From Leptodactylus fallax (Eukaryota > Chordata > Amphibia > Anura > Leptodactylidae), in assembly GCA_947044405.1 (NCBI GenBank), contig CAMRHE010000457.1, positions 980,001 through 1,044,000 on the forward strand: 64,000 nt of DNA. Direction: 5' to 3'. The translations under genes were made by a program, and so were the position numbers. The notes beneath the pieces are model-generated. The model worked only from the letters and a program-made list of their open reading frames with translations. It searched no databases and was not told where the DNA came from. Shown here in pieces: positions 21,702-31,940 of the stretch (its first letter is position 1; each line of letters opens with the position of its first letter).

Positions 21702-23331
21702 CAGTACAGACCAAAAGTTTGGACACACCTTCTCATTCCAAGAGTTTTCTGTATTTTCATGACTATAAAAATTGTAGATTCACACTGAAGGCATCAAGAC
21801 TATGAATTAACACATGTGGAATTATATACTTAACAAAAAAGTGTGAAACAACTGAAAATATGTCTTATATTCTAGGTTCTTCAAAGTAGCCACCTTTTGC
21901 TTTGATTATTGCTTTGCACACTCTTGGCATTCTCTTGATGAGCTTCAAGAGGTAGTCACCTGAAATGGTTTTCACTTCACAGGTGTGCCCTGTCAGGTTT
22001 AATAAGTGGGATTTCTTGCCTTATAAATGGGGTTGGGACCATCAGTTGTGTTGTTCAGAAGTCAGGTGGATACACAGCTGATAGTCCTACTGAATGGAGT
22101 GTTAGAATTTATATTATGGCAAGAAAAAAGCAGCTAAGTAAAGAATAACGAGTGGCCATCATTACTTTAAGAAATGAAGGTCAGTCAGTCCGAAAAATTG
22201 GGAAAACTTTGAAAGTGTCCCCAAGTGAAATGACCAAAACCATCAAGAGCTACAAAGAAACTGGCTCACATGAGGACCGCCCCAGGAAAGGAAGACCAAG
22301 AGTCACCTCTGCTGCGGAGGATAAATTCATCCGAGTCACCAGCCTCAGAAATCGCAGGTTAACAGCAGCTCAGATTAGAGACCAGGTCAATGCCACACAG
22401 AGTTCTAGCAGCAGACACATCTCTACAACAACTGTTAAGAGGAGACTGTGTGCAGCAGGCCTTCATGGTAAAATAGCTGCTAGGAAACCACTGCTAAGGA
22501 CAGGCAACAAGCACAAGAGACTTGTTTGGGCTAAAGAACACAAGGAATGGACATTAGACCTGTGGAAATCTGTGCTTTGGTCTGATGAGTCCAAATTTGA
22601 GATCTTTGGTTCCAACCACCGTGTCTTTGTGCGACGCAGAAAAGGTGAACGAATGGACTCTACATGCCTGGTTCCCACCATGAAGCATGGAGGAGGAGGT
22701 GTGATGGTGTGGGGGTGCTTTGCTGGTGACACTGTTGGGGATTTATTCAAAATTGAAGGAATACTGAACCAGCATGGTTACCACAGCATCTTGCAGCGGC
22801 ATGCTATTCCATCCGGTTTGCGTTTAGTTGGACCATCATTTATTTTTCAACAGGACAATGACCCCAAACACACCTCCAGACTGTGTAAGGGCTATTTGAC
22901 CAAGAAGGAGAGTGATGGGGTGCTACGCCAGATGACCTGGCCTCCACAGTCACCAGACCTGAACCCAATCCAGATGGTTTGGGGTGAGCTGGACCGCAGA
23001 GTGAAGACAAAAGGGCCAACAAGTGCTAAGCATCTCTGGGAACTCCTTCAAGACTGTTGGAAGACCATTTCAGGTGACGACCTCTTGAAGCTCATCAAGA
23101 GAATGCCAAGAGTGTGCAAAGCAGTAATCAAAGGAAAAGGTGGCTACTTTGAAGAACCTAGAATATAAGACATATTTTCAGTTGTTTCACACTTTTTTGT
23201 TAAGTATATAATTCCACATGTGTTAATTCATAGTTTTGATGCCTTCAGTGTGAATCTACAATTTTTATAGTCATGAAAATGCAGAAAACTCTTGGAATGA
23301 GAAGGTGTGTCCAAACTTTTGGTCTGTACTG
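21702..23331 (+). mobile_element. Tc1-like transposon, full length, nested in a MITE
   Basis: TA duplications at 21700-21701 and 23332-23333 flank inverted ends CAGTACAGACCAAAAGTTTG and its complement. The inverted repeat is long: TAATTCATAG..GATGCCTTCAGTGTGAATC on the right is the complement of sequence near 21774-21810 on the left. One transposase gene fills the interior. This element type is known from frogs and fish. The 1,630-bp copy looks structurally complete. Confidence 0.93.
22116..23168 (+). pseudogene. Tc1-like transposase with early stop and Glu-to-Gln at catalytic site
   Basis: The natural ATG appears to be 22116 (MARKKQLSKE), but codon 11 is TAA (22146-22148). The frame is then open from 22149 to the stop at 23166-23168, about 338 codons counting from a GTG at 22152. 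Domains: helix-turn-helix (TLRNEGQSVRKIGKTLKVS), GRPR hook (KGRPRVTS), catalytic Asp145 (WSDESKFEIFG) and Asp235 (QQDNDPKH). The third catalytic residue, 38 residues on in SPDLNPI?MVW, is CAG (Gln274) where the family has Glu. The mutation should abolish DNA cleavage while leaving the DNA-binding domain. Two independent lesions make this a non-functional gene despite the long frame. Confidence 0.88.
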
Positions 23332-23850
23332 TAATAAACAACCTTTTAGGGCACATTAGAATTGGACAAAATAAATTGGGTCCAAATCCCTGGAGAACCT
23401 CTTGAAAAAAAAAAAATTGCTCACCTGTTCTAGCTACGCCACAGTAGCTGCCAGTCTTCTGGTCCTCCATTACAGTACTAAACATTATTTTCATGATATT
23501 ATTGAGCCATAGCAAAATGATGTCATAAAGATCTTTGAAGGCATCAAACATGAGGACAACAAGACCACCATATTGCTGATTTGTGCAGATCAAATCCCCA
23601 AAATTTTGGATTCATTAAAGACTAAAAATTTTGGAAAATTCTTAATAAATTCCATTTGTTACAAATTAATTCACTTGTCTCTAAAAATGTAATTTAGATT
23701 CCTTGGAAGGTTTTCTGTAATCTCTATCCTTGCCCACTATGAGGAACATGTGAGTCTGTGCACACAAGAAGAAAACTAAAAATACAAGATGTCGGACAGT
23801 GTACATACATTTCCAGATTTCAAAAAGAAGAACTACAGAGCAGAACTTTC

Positions 23851-23872
23851 AACCACACATTGTGTTATAAAG
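23851..23872 (+). promoter_or_regulatory. Candidate promoter: RUNX-like site and TATA box
   Basis: AACCACA (23851-23857, RUNX consensus) is followed by TATAAAG (23866-23872), which overlaps AGGAAATG (an ETS-like GGAA core). These lie 72-93 bp upstream of the receptor ATG at 23944. RUNX and ETS sites are typical of leukocyte promoters. Short motifs like these occur by chance, so this is only a positional inference. Confidence 0.35.
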
Positions 23873-23943
23873 GAAATGACTTGCCCTCTTTCACACCCAT
23901 GTGAAATGTGAAGGATGAAAGGCAGTCAGTAACATTGTCAGTC

Positions 23944-23986
23944 ATGGAAGCTACACGTCTCCTTCTGCTGTTCTTCGCCATCCAAG
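23944..23986 (+). CDS. Ig-type membrane receptor, exon 1 (signal peptide)
   Basis: ATG at 23944 encodes MEATRLLLLFFAIQ, a hydrophobic leader, then a GT donor (GTTAGT) at 23987. The exon ends after the first base of a codon (phase 1), the standard arrangement for leader exons of Ig-superfamily receptors. Joined to exon 2 it gives a Gly-Gly-Ser-Cys start to the mature protein. The leader is short but is extended by the first residues of exon 2. The exon is too short to be found as an open frame; the call rests on the leader, the donor, the phase match and its position upstream of three Ig exons. Confidence 0.72.
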
Positions 23987-24239
23987 GTTAGTTGTATGTG
24001 TTTTGCGGTACCGTAGCCGATCTTATTTTAGAGGCTTTCGAGCAACTTACTGGCATTTCTCATTGATCTTTCTGAATTATTAGTAATTTGGATGTTCCCA
24101 TCTATGTGTGTCCATGGTAAGAATAAATCTGTATGACCTCCCGTATTCCTGCTCGCCCCTGATGGATCCTTGTCTGGAGGCCATGGCTATTGTCCGAGTA
24201 ATAAGTGATAATGCATAATGTAAGGAATAGTGGAAATAG

Positions 24240-24975
24240 ACACCATAGTACTTTGTGTTGTAGACACTATTGTGCATTGTGTTGTAGATACTATTGTGTG
24301 TTTTTTTTACACACTGTTATGTACTGTGTTGTAGACACTACTGTATATTGTGCTGTATTGCATATTGTGTTGAAGATAGTGTTGTATATGGCTTTGTAGA
24401 CACTATTGTGTCTTGTGACATAGACACTATTGTGTTTTACACACTATTGAGTATTGCTGATACAGACACTGTTGTGCATCGTATTGTGTATTGTCCTGTA
24501 CACACTATTGTGCATTGTCTTGTTGACACTATTGGACATTGTGTTATACATGCCATGGTGCAATTTTGTTGTAGACACTATGGTGTATTGAGTTGTAGAC
24601 ACTATTATATATTGTGTTGTGTATTACATTGTGTAATTGTGTAATGTGTTATAGATCTATTGTGTATTGTGCTGTAGACACTATTGTACTGTACATTGTG
24701 TTGCCTGCACTATTGTGTTTTGTCTTGTAGGCATTATACAGTAGCATATTGTGCTGTAGACAGTACTATATATATTATTTTGTAGATGCAATTGTGTTGT
24801 AGACAGTATTATATGTTATACTGTAGAAGCTATTGTGTATTGTATTGTAGACACTATTGCACATTGTATTTTCAACATTATTGTATATTACATTGTAGAC
24901 ATTATTGCATATTGTTATGTAGACACAATTTTATATTGTGTTGTAGATACTATTGTGTATTGTGTTATGCACACC
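24240..24975 (+). repeat. Degenerate minisatellite (intron 1)
   Basis: Irregular tandem array of a TTGTAGACACTATTGTGTAT-like unit, roughly 20-35 bp per copy, with many substitutions and indels. The apparent cysteine/histidine-rich open frames here are by-products of the repeat (TGT, CAC and TAC codons). Confidence 0.8.
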
Positions 24976-25295
24976 AAGTTAATCTCTAGTACAATTAGTG
25001 GGTCTTTTTTCACAATACTCACCCTCTTGTGGAGGTCGGTGGGTCAGGGTTCCTACTACCTCATTGTGTTTTGATTTTGTTTTTTGTATCATGTAGAGTT
25101 TGGGTTGTCCGGCTTCCTATACTCACCACAAGTTACTGAGAACCAACAACCACAATGCTTTTTATAGTTTACATAGATGTTGAACAAATTTCCTTCTGTT
25201 CTGAAAGTAAGTAAATACAGTCACATTAGTGGTCTCTTATGTCCGTGTAAATAAGACAGTACATTATTGTAGTATATCTACTATTACACACAGGT

Positions 25296-25830
25296 AATAG
25301 TAGTAATCTTCTTTGGAGTGGCCTGCTGGGGGAGCAGTATATCAACCAGTGATAGGAATAGACTCGATAAGCTGATTAGAAGGGCCGGCTCTGTCCTGGG
25401 GAGCCCCCTGGACCCGGTGCAGGTGGTGGGTGACAGAAGGATACTGTCCGTGGTGAGCTCCATGTGGGAGAATAACTCCCATCCCATGCATGAGACTGTG
25501 ATTGCGCTGGGCAGTACTGTCAGTGACCGACTACTTCACCCTAAGTGTGAGAAGGAGCGCTATCGGAAGTCTTTCCTCCCCACTGCGGTCAGGCTGTACA
25601 ACCAACACCGAGCTAAGCGGAGATCATTACATACAAAGAACTGAAATATCTCTCTGCCTGTTAATTCCCCCCCCCCCCCCCCGCTACTTCTTATCTGTCT
25701 GTCTGCTATCAATGTAATGCCTCTTACCTTGGAACATTCCTGTTCATGTTTTATTTGTATTTGTATTTGCTTATCTTTGCTGCTGTAACACACTGAATTT
25801 CCCCATTGTGGGACTATTAAAGGACTATTA
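25296..25830 (+). mobile_element. LINE 3' end (Rex1/L2-like), 5'-truncated
   Basis: Positions 25318-25644 encode the last about 108 residues of a retrotransposon ORF2: DRNRLDKLIRRAGSVLG, RILSVVSSM, NNSHPMHETV and RKSFLPTAVRLYNQHR, ending at TGA. This C-terminal block is found in non-LTR elements of the Rex1/Babar, L2 and CR1 group. About 185 bp of 3' UTR follow, with a C run (25668-25682) and the closing TTTCCCCATTGTGGGACTATTAAAGG plus an ACTATT microsatellite tail, as expected for LINE 3' ends. The reverse transcriptase and endonuclease are missing, so it was dead on arrival. Confidence 0.82.
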
Positions 25831-25850
25831 CTATTATATTAGCCCTGTTC

Positions 25851-25935
25851 TAAAGTGCCCTCTAGTGGTAAAAATAATGGGCACATATCAGTTCTGCTAT
25901 ACAAAAATTATGACGTTATATAGCAGATAGATAGT
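25851..25935 (+). repeat. Intron-1 segment duplicated at 6799-6890
   Basis: AAAGTGCCCTCTAGTGGTAA..GGGCACATATCAGTT..TTATATAGCAGATAG is the counterpart of the upstream block next to the Ig pseudo-exon and marks the left limit of the shared sequence in this copy. Confidence 0.75.
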
Positions 25936-26088
25936 TTCATAGCAAACTGGTTCAGCCATCAAGATGTTTTTGTAGTCTTAGAAGAAAGTAGATTGCTTGA
26001 TAGAAAGTCAATGGAGGGGGGCATTTATCATAATAATTAGGTCACTTTAATGGCATAAAATAGTCATAAATCAGGGACTGTCTGTCCC

Positions 26089-26320
26089 AGTCTTTTGTTG
26101 CCCCTGTCCCAGCTTTTTTGGAACGTGTTGCAGGAATCAAATTAAAAATGAGTGAATACTTGCAAAAAAACAATAAAGTTTATCCGTTTGAACATTAAAT
26201 ATCTTGTCTTTGTAGTGTATTCAATTGAATATAGGCTGAAAAGGATTTGCAAATCATCGTATTCTGTTTTTATTTATGATTTACACAATGTCCCAACTTC
26301 ACTGGAATTGGGGTTGTACT
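26089..26320 (-). mobile_element. DNA transposon terminal fragment, widespread fish/frog repeat
   Basis: Contains TTGCAGGAATCAAATTAAAAATG, AAATATCTTGTCTTTGTAGT, GGATTTGCAAATCATCGTATTC and a terminal AATTGGGGTTGTAC. I recognise this as a very common repeat end in fish and amphibian genomes but do not assign a superfamily. It lies within the region duplicated at 6.8-7.2 kb and is absent there. Confidence 0.6.
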
Positions 26321-26516
26321 TTGGCATTGGCTTCGAAAGTGGACAGAGATGGGTGGTGGGTGGAGCCACCGATCGCGTCATATTCATCAACATTTAAATG
26401 ATGGCAAAGTAAGTTTCTGTTGCAGATTTGCAGGTAACCCCGTCTTGATGAATCCCCCCACCACCTTTGTGCTCACTGTATATTCATGAGATGTGTGTTC
26501 TTTTAGGTGGAAGCTG

Positions 26517-26905
26517 TCAAGATAAAGAGAAGACGTTCTGTACGGAGCAGCGAGGAACCATCATTGTAGAAGAGAGGGGGTCTGTGACTATCCCATGTAA
26601 CTTCACCTATCCAGAGCAGAAGGATAGACCTGTAGAAGTGACAGTGTTCTGGAAAAAAGGTTTGGGAGATCGTTGTAGAAATGGAGACGTCATCTATAAT
26701 CACACAAATGGCTGGACACATGAGGACTATAAAGGAAGAATCTCCCAGGTGGGAACCTCCATTAAAGAGGGAAGGGCAGTGATTACCATCAGTAAACTGA
26801 AGAGGACGGACCGCGCCATATTCTGCTGTAGAATAGAAATAAATGGAGGATCAAACCAAAAAGAAAGATGGCAGAATCGCCCTGGAACGTATCTACAATT
26901 TAAAG
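26517..26905 (+). CDS. Ig-type receptor, exon 2: PILR-like V domain
   Basis: A 389-nt exon between an AG acceptor (TTCTTTTAG) and a GTAAAG donor, phase 1 at both ends. After GGSCQDKE it encodes a V-type Ig domain: first cysteine in TIPCNFTYPE, B/C-strand VEVTVFWKKG, then EDYKGRISQV, the strand VITISKLKRTDRAIFCCRIE with the second canonical cysteine, and a C-terminal WQNRPGTYLQF. This order (HxDYxxR.., FCR.E, QQW..G T-L) is that of PILR-type domains. The Arg following the cysteine (FCCRIE) is at the position of the sialic-acid-contacting Arg of PILR alpha. NFT and NHT are potential N-glycosylation sites. Extra cysteines may form a second disulfide. Family identification is by recall, without an alignment. 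Confidence 0.85.
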
Positions 26906-26934
26906 GTAAAGTACTGAATGCTATGCTTATTCTA

Positions 26935-28126
26935 CAGTGTTGTGCAAAAGTTTTAGGTATGTGTGGAAAAATGTTGCTGAGTAAGAATGTTTTTTTTTTT
27001 AAACAGAAATGTTATAACTAGAGATGGGCAAATCAGTTCGTCCCAGCCGGATGTAACTCGAATATCCCAAATTATTCAGTTTTTAAATAAACCAAACAAT
27101 TGGGGATTCATCTTGGACCATCAAATATGGCTGCGGTGACATTCATTGCGGTAAATTATTATACTATGGGGTCTCTTCAGACCAGATTATAATAGGTGGA
27201 GGCCTAGGGGAGGTGAAAAAAATAAAAAAAAACAGTCATACTGACCTTCTGTTACCTCTTTTGGGCCTCCTTGCGGTGTCCAATGCTGATGATATCATGC
27301 GCACGGGGTCACCACTGAAGCCTGTGATTGGTCCACCAGCGTCACATGTTGCTCTGGGTGCCCAAATCACTTCTGAGGCCCAATCACAGGCCTCAGCGGT
27401 GACCCCGGACACATGATCTTACCGAAGAGAATGAAAGAAAGTGCCAGATACAGCAGGGGTGAGGGGAGGTGGGGAAGGTGGGGAAGGTGGGCCTCCACCT
27501 ATTATACTCTGAGGTCTGAACAGATCCCAGAGTATAATCATTTCATTTATGGTTCTATCCAAACTTGTGTGACCACAAACAAATGAGACCCAAACCGGAA
27601 ACAAACCTTGGGAGGTTCACTTAACTCTAGTTAATAGTTTATTTTTGTCAATCAATAAAATGAAGTGAACGAAGAAAAGAGAAATGTAAATCCCATCAAT
27701 ATTTGGTGTAACCTTTGCCCTTTGGAGGAGGAGTCCTGGAAGTGATGATCCGGCCCCCACAGATATAGCCCTGATCTCATCATCATCCAGTCTGTCTGGG
27801 ATGGCATGAAGAGACAGAAGGATTGGAGCAAGCCTACATCTACAGAAATTCTGTGCTTAGTTCTCCAAGATAGTGGAAATTCTTCTAGGTTAATGTAGAC
27901 AATTTTTGGCAGAACTCGGCAGAATGGTTGTTCCCGCCACCATCTTGGAGAACTGAGCACAGATCTTCTGTAGATGTAGGTTGCTCCAATCCATCTGTCT
28001 CTTCATGTCATCCTAGACAGACTGGATGATGATGAGATCAGGACTATATCTATGGGGGCCAAATTATCACTTCCAGGACTCCTCCTCCAAAGGGCAAAGG
28101 TCACACCAAATATTGATGGGATGTAG
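26935..28126. mobile_element. Palindromic Tc1-type MITE copies (intron 2)
   Basis: The left terminus GTTGTGCAAAAGTTTTAGGTATGTGTGG is a Tc1-like end. After an inserted MITE (27019-27629) the element resumes with TTAATAGTTTATTTTTGTCAATC. Positions 27640-27925 are then the reverse complement of 27926-28126 and beyond: CCTTTGCCCTTTGGAGGAGGAGTCCTGGAAG versus CTTCCAGGACTCCTCCTCCAAAGGGCAAAGG. The block is therefore two copies in head-to-head orientation. A related single copy lies at 17520-17890. No transposase remains. Confidence 0.7.
27019..27629. mobile_element. MITE, 'tagagatgggcaaa' family, inserted in a Tc1-type MITE
   Basis: Starts TAGAGATGGGCAAATCAG and ends AGGTTCACTTAACTCTA, imperfect inverses. 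The interior shows the family hallmark GGGGTCTCTTCAGACC..TATAATA and its complement near 27500 (ATTATACTCTGAGGTCTGAACAGA), so it is a long foldback. It interrupts the flanking element between GTTATAAC and GTTAATAG. Confidence 0.8.
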
Positions 28127-28798
28127 AAGGAGGAGCAGACTCGTAGCCCCCTTCTGTCTGTATCACCCTATAGGAGGAGGGGCAGACTCATAGCTCCCTT
28201 CTGTCTGTATCACCCTATAGGAGGAGGAGCAGACTCGTAGCTCCCTTCTGTCTGTATCACCCTATAGGAGGAGGGGCAGACTCATAGCTCCCTTCTGTCT
28301 GTATCACCCTATAGGAGGAGGAGCAGACTCATAGCTACCTTCTGTCTGTATCACCCTATAGGAGGAGGGGCAGACTCATAGCTACCTTCTGTCTGTATCA
28401 CCCTATAGGAGGAGGAGCAGACTCACAGCTCCCTTCTGTCTGTATCACCCTATAGGAGAAGGAGCAGACTCATAGCTCCCTTCTGTCTGTATCACCCTAT
28501 AGGAGGAGGAGCAGACTCATAGCTCCCTTCTGTCTGTATCACCCTGTAGGAGGAGGGGCAGACTCATAGCTCCCTTCTGTCTGTATCACCCTATAGGAGG
28601 AGGGGCAGACTTATAGCTCCCTTCTGTCTGTATCGCCCTATAGGAGGAGGGGCAGACTCATAGCTCCCTTCTGTCTGTATCACCCTATAGGAGGAGGGGC
28701 AGACTCATAGCTCCCTTCTGTCTGTATCACCCTATAGGAGGAGGGGAAGACTCATAGCTCCCTTCTGTCTGTATCGCCCTATAGGAGGAGGGGCAGAC
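28127..28798 (+). repeat. 47-bp minisatellite, ~14 copies (intron 2)
   Basis: The unit reads CTATAGGAGGAGGGGCAGAC then TCATAGCTCCCTTCTGTCTG and TATCACC. Copies differ by single bases (GGAGGAGC/GGAGGGGC, CACC/CGCC). It is the reverse complement of the array at 58604-64000. It ends only about 45 bp before the exon 3 acceptor. Confidence 0.95.
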
Positions 28799-28842
28799 TG
28801 ATTGGTTTATTATCTTTGACATGTTTTTCCTGTTCCCTGCAG

Positions 28843-29193
28843 ATGAATTTTCAGTAGAACAGACGGATGTGGTTCCCGCCATGATTGGAGAAGACATCAC
28901 TATACCATGTTTAGTTCACTATAAAGGTTCTGATCAGATAGGAGAAGTCACCTGGGCTATGGGTAACAATGATGTCTGTGCTGATAATATTGAAATAACT
29001 CAGACATGGAAAGAAGAGAACAAGTCACAGATTATAGGGCGATGGTCAGTGGTGAATTTTCCTCGGAATCTGTCATTAAAAATAAGCAAAGTGACATCAG
29101 CGGACATCAAGCAATACTGCTGCAAAGTGAAGACAAAACTAAGGAATGAGAAGGAGGTTTCATCCATACATAGCACTGAGGTTATTGCTATAG
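28843..29193 (+). CDS. Ig-type receptor, exon 3: second V-type domain
   Basis: A 351-nt exon after a pyrimidine-rich acceptor (CCTGTTCCCTGCAG) and before GTAAGG, phase 1/1. It encodes DEFSVEQTDVVPAMIGED, first cysteine in ITIPCLVHY, core Trp in GEVTWAMG, then NLSLKISKVTSADIKQYCCK with the second cysteine doubled (YCC) as in exon 2. The IPC..Y and ISK..D-A-YCC framework shared with exon 2 suggests the two domains arose by duplication. NKS and NLS are potential glycosylation sites. The interdomain connector is short. Domain class: V-set of the PILR/CD300-like type, less certain than exon 2. Confidence 0.85.
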
Positions 29194-29770
29194 GTAAGGT
29201 GACTAGTTCTATGTAATAGTAATGGACTGAATTTGGCCAATATTATTATAATAATTTAATTAAGTATTAGTCATCATTCTGTGACCATAACTATACAAGA
29301 AAGTGAAGAACAAATACAGTCACTGAATGTAATGTCCAATTCTACAGCCAGAGGGCAGCCCTTACCATACAGGCCATGTAATTATTAGATTATTTCATTG
29401 GAAGATTACATATTATTTTAGCCCAATTTTATTCTAAACATATTTTAAAGTTATATGTGGCCAGTTTTTTTATTTTATTTTTTATACATGATTATGGGGG
29501 CGGCCATCTTGTCTGAGTTCCTCTTATGCTCTGTCTGCATCATTTAGTTTTATGTTTTACAGCATAGTCATGGCCATAGGCAGCAATAGTTTGGAAATGA
29601 CTCATTGAGGTCTATTGAGTATTTTCTAGGTATGCCCTTTGTGATATCATCTATTGTCAGTAATGAATGTAGTGATGGCTCAGGGGTGTTACCTATAGAG
29701 GTGTTATCGTCTATTGTTATCCTGTCTGGGATATAAATGAGGCGGATGCTGCAAAGAAAACCTCTATATA
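29194..29770. other. Intron 3, left part
   Basis: No additional exon or repeat family recognised apart from a T-rich run (about 29460-29485). Confidence 0.5.
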
Positions 29771-30703
<933 letters not shown>

Positions 30704-30705
30704 TA

Positions 30706-31372
30706 ACTTGCAAGTGTCAGTCTATTATTTGGCTTAGTAGCCAGAGTGATAATTCCAGGATATAACACTTTTAAAAATATATAAAGTTACATAGAATTAA
30801 AAAAATATATATATTAAAAGTGCTTAAGAAATATTTTTCCATAAAAATTTTTTTTTAAAATGGTTCATGTTCTGTTGACACGTTCCCTTTAAGTGTTTTT
30901 GTTTTTACTATCCACTTAGTAAAAGCTTCAAATCTTGCAGTTTTACACTTGAGCAGACACAATAGACTAACGCTGTTTGTATAGAAGCTGATACTTTACT
31001 GTATAGACTGAGACATAGTGAACAGAGTCATATCATTACCATTAGATGGTGAGTGAGTTAAGGACAGCTCTATTGTACTAGTGGAGGCCTAGGTAAGGCA
31101 GCATACTAACACTACACTCTGTTTTCACATATAAGGCTCTGTATGTCATTCTCCTGTCACTCTCACATTTCTGGGAGAGCAGCTGCACCCTATCACTTCC
31201 AGAAGACTTTAATAACTAATGACAATCCAATTGACTGCTGCCATAAAGCATATCCATCCAACTCCACCGTTTATACAAAGAAACTAAATAACAAAAGTAT
31301 TTTACACTTCCTATTATTAGTCTTACATCTCTATAATAACACTAATATTACATACACTTCTTATATTAGCAG
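30706..31372. other. Intron 3, right part
   Basis: AT-rich sequence with TATA and T runs (about 30770-30860) and a partial MITE end (GACACGTTCCCTTTAAG near 30877-30893). No exon recognised before the exon 4 acceptor. Confidence 0.5.
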
Positions 31373-31735
31373 AACCGAGGGATCCAATGTATGATGTTGT
31401 AAAACCAGAGGTAACCTCATCTGACAATGACAGCTCTGCTACACTCAACTGCTCCTTCACACACCAGTCAGATACTGACCCTCTATGGTATGAAGTTTTC
31501 TGGAGAGTGGGAAGCCCGGGGGGTATCTACGCCTATCACCCTTTACCAGAGATGGTTCACCCCAGCTATAGAGGAAGGACAGAGCTGAGAGGACTGGCCA
31601 ATCTCCATATAAAGGGGGTTAGCAGTAAGGATGATACAACATATTACTGCTTGGTGATGCTCAAGTTCTGTATCGGTAACAACAAAACCAGCTCAAACAT
31701 TTCGTATGGAAATGGGATCAAATTAGATGTAAGAG
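31373..31735 (+). CDS. Ig-type receptor, exon 4: NKp30-like V domain
   Basis: A 363-nt exon between AG (31371-31372) and GTAAGT, phase 1/1. It encodes EPRDPMYDVVKPEV, first cysteine in TLNCSFTHQ, core Trp in YEVFWRVGS, then HPSYRGRTELRGLANLHIKG, second cysteine in DDTTYYCLVM, and a J-like terminus YGNGIKLDV. The PxxRGR..AxLHI..V..D..YxC plus GNG order is the pattern of NKp30/NCR3 and related VJ-type domains. It is clearly different from exons 2 and 3, which makes the three-domain combination unusual. NCS, NKT and NIS are potential glycosylation sites. Whether it is always spliced together with exons 2-3 cannot be seen. Confidence 0.83.
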
Positions 31736-31940
31736 GTAAGTCCAAAGCAACTTTCTTTTTATTTTTTTTTTAAAGAAATTATTTTGTGGCTTCGGTATAG
31801 TTGGCAGCAAATTATGATCTTGGTTCTGTAAGTTTTCATTCCACAGGACCTCAAAAGAGAAGGATTTAGAGCGACTGATTTCAGACAAGTTAAAAATAAA
31901 TCCACACTGCAGCCAGGGAGCACAGAAAAGCAAACTGAAT

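Larger units (their letters stand above)
21125..23690. mobile_element. MITE interrupted by a Tc1 element
   Basis: The host element occupies about 21125-21701 and 23332-23690 and belongs to the 'agatgggcaaa' family (GGCTCTTCAGGCTCCAAAGT, GAAGAGAACCCAGAATA, and a right end TTCACTTGTCTCTA). Its left half has an internal hairpin: GTTCACAGGTAGT and CACTATGGGG pair with CCCCATAGTG and ACTACCTGTGAAC (about 21455-21540). The boundaries are approximate because the left terminus is eroded. Confidence 0.6.

Noticed and set aside
24205..24989. Cysteine/histidine-rich frames that look like zinc-finger repeats
   Set aside because: They result from the TTGTAGACACTATTGTGTAT-type minisatellite and have no finger spacing.
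31718..31940. Extra coding exon after exon 4
   Set aside because: Only a short frame extending through the donor site; the GTAAGT at 31736 in phase 1 is the better end.
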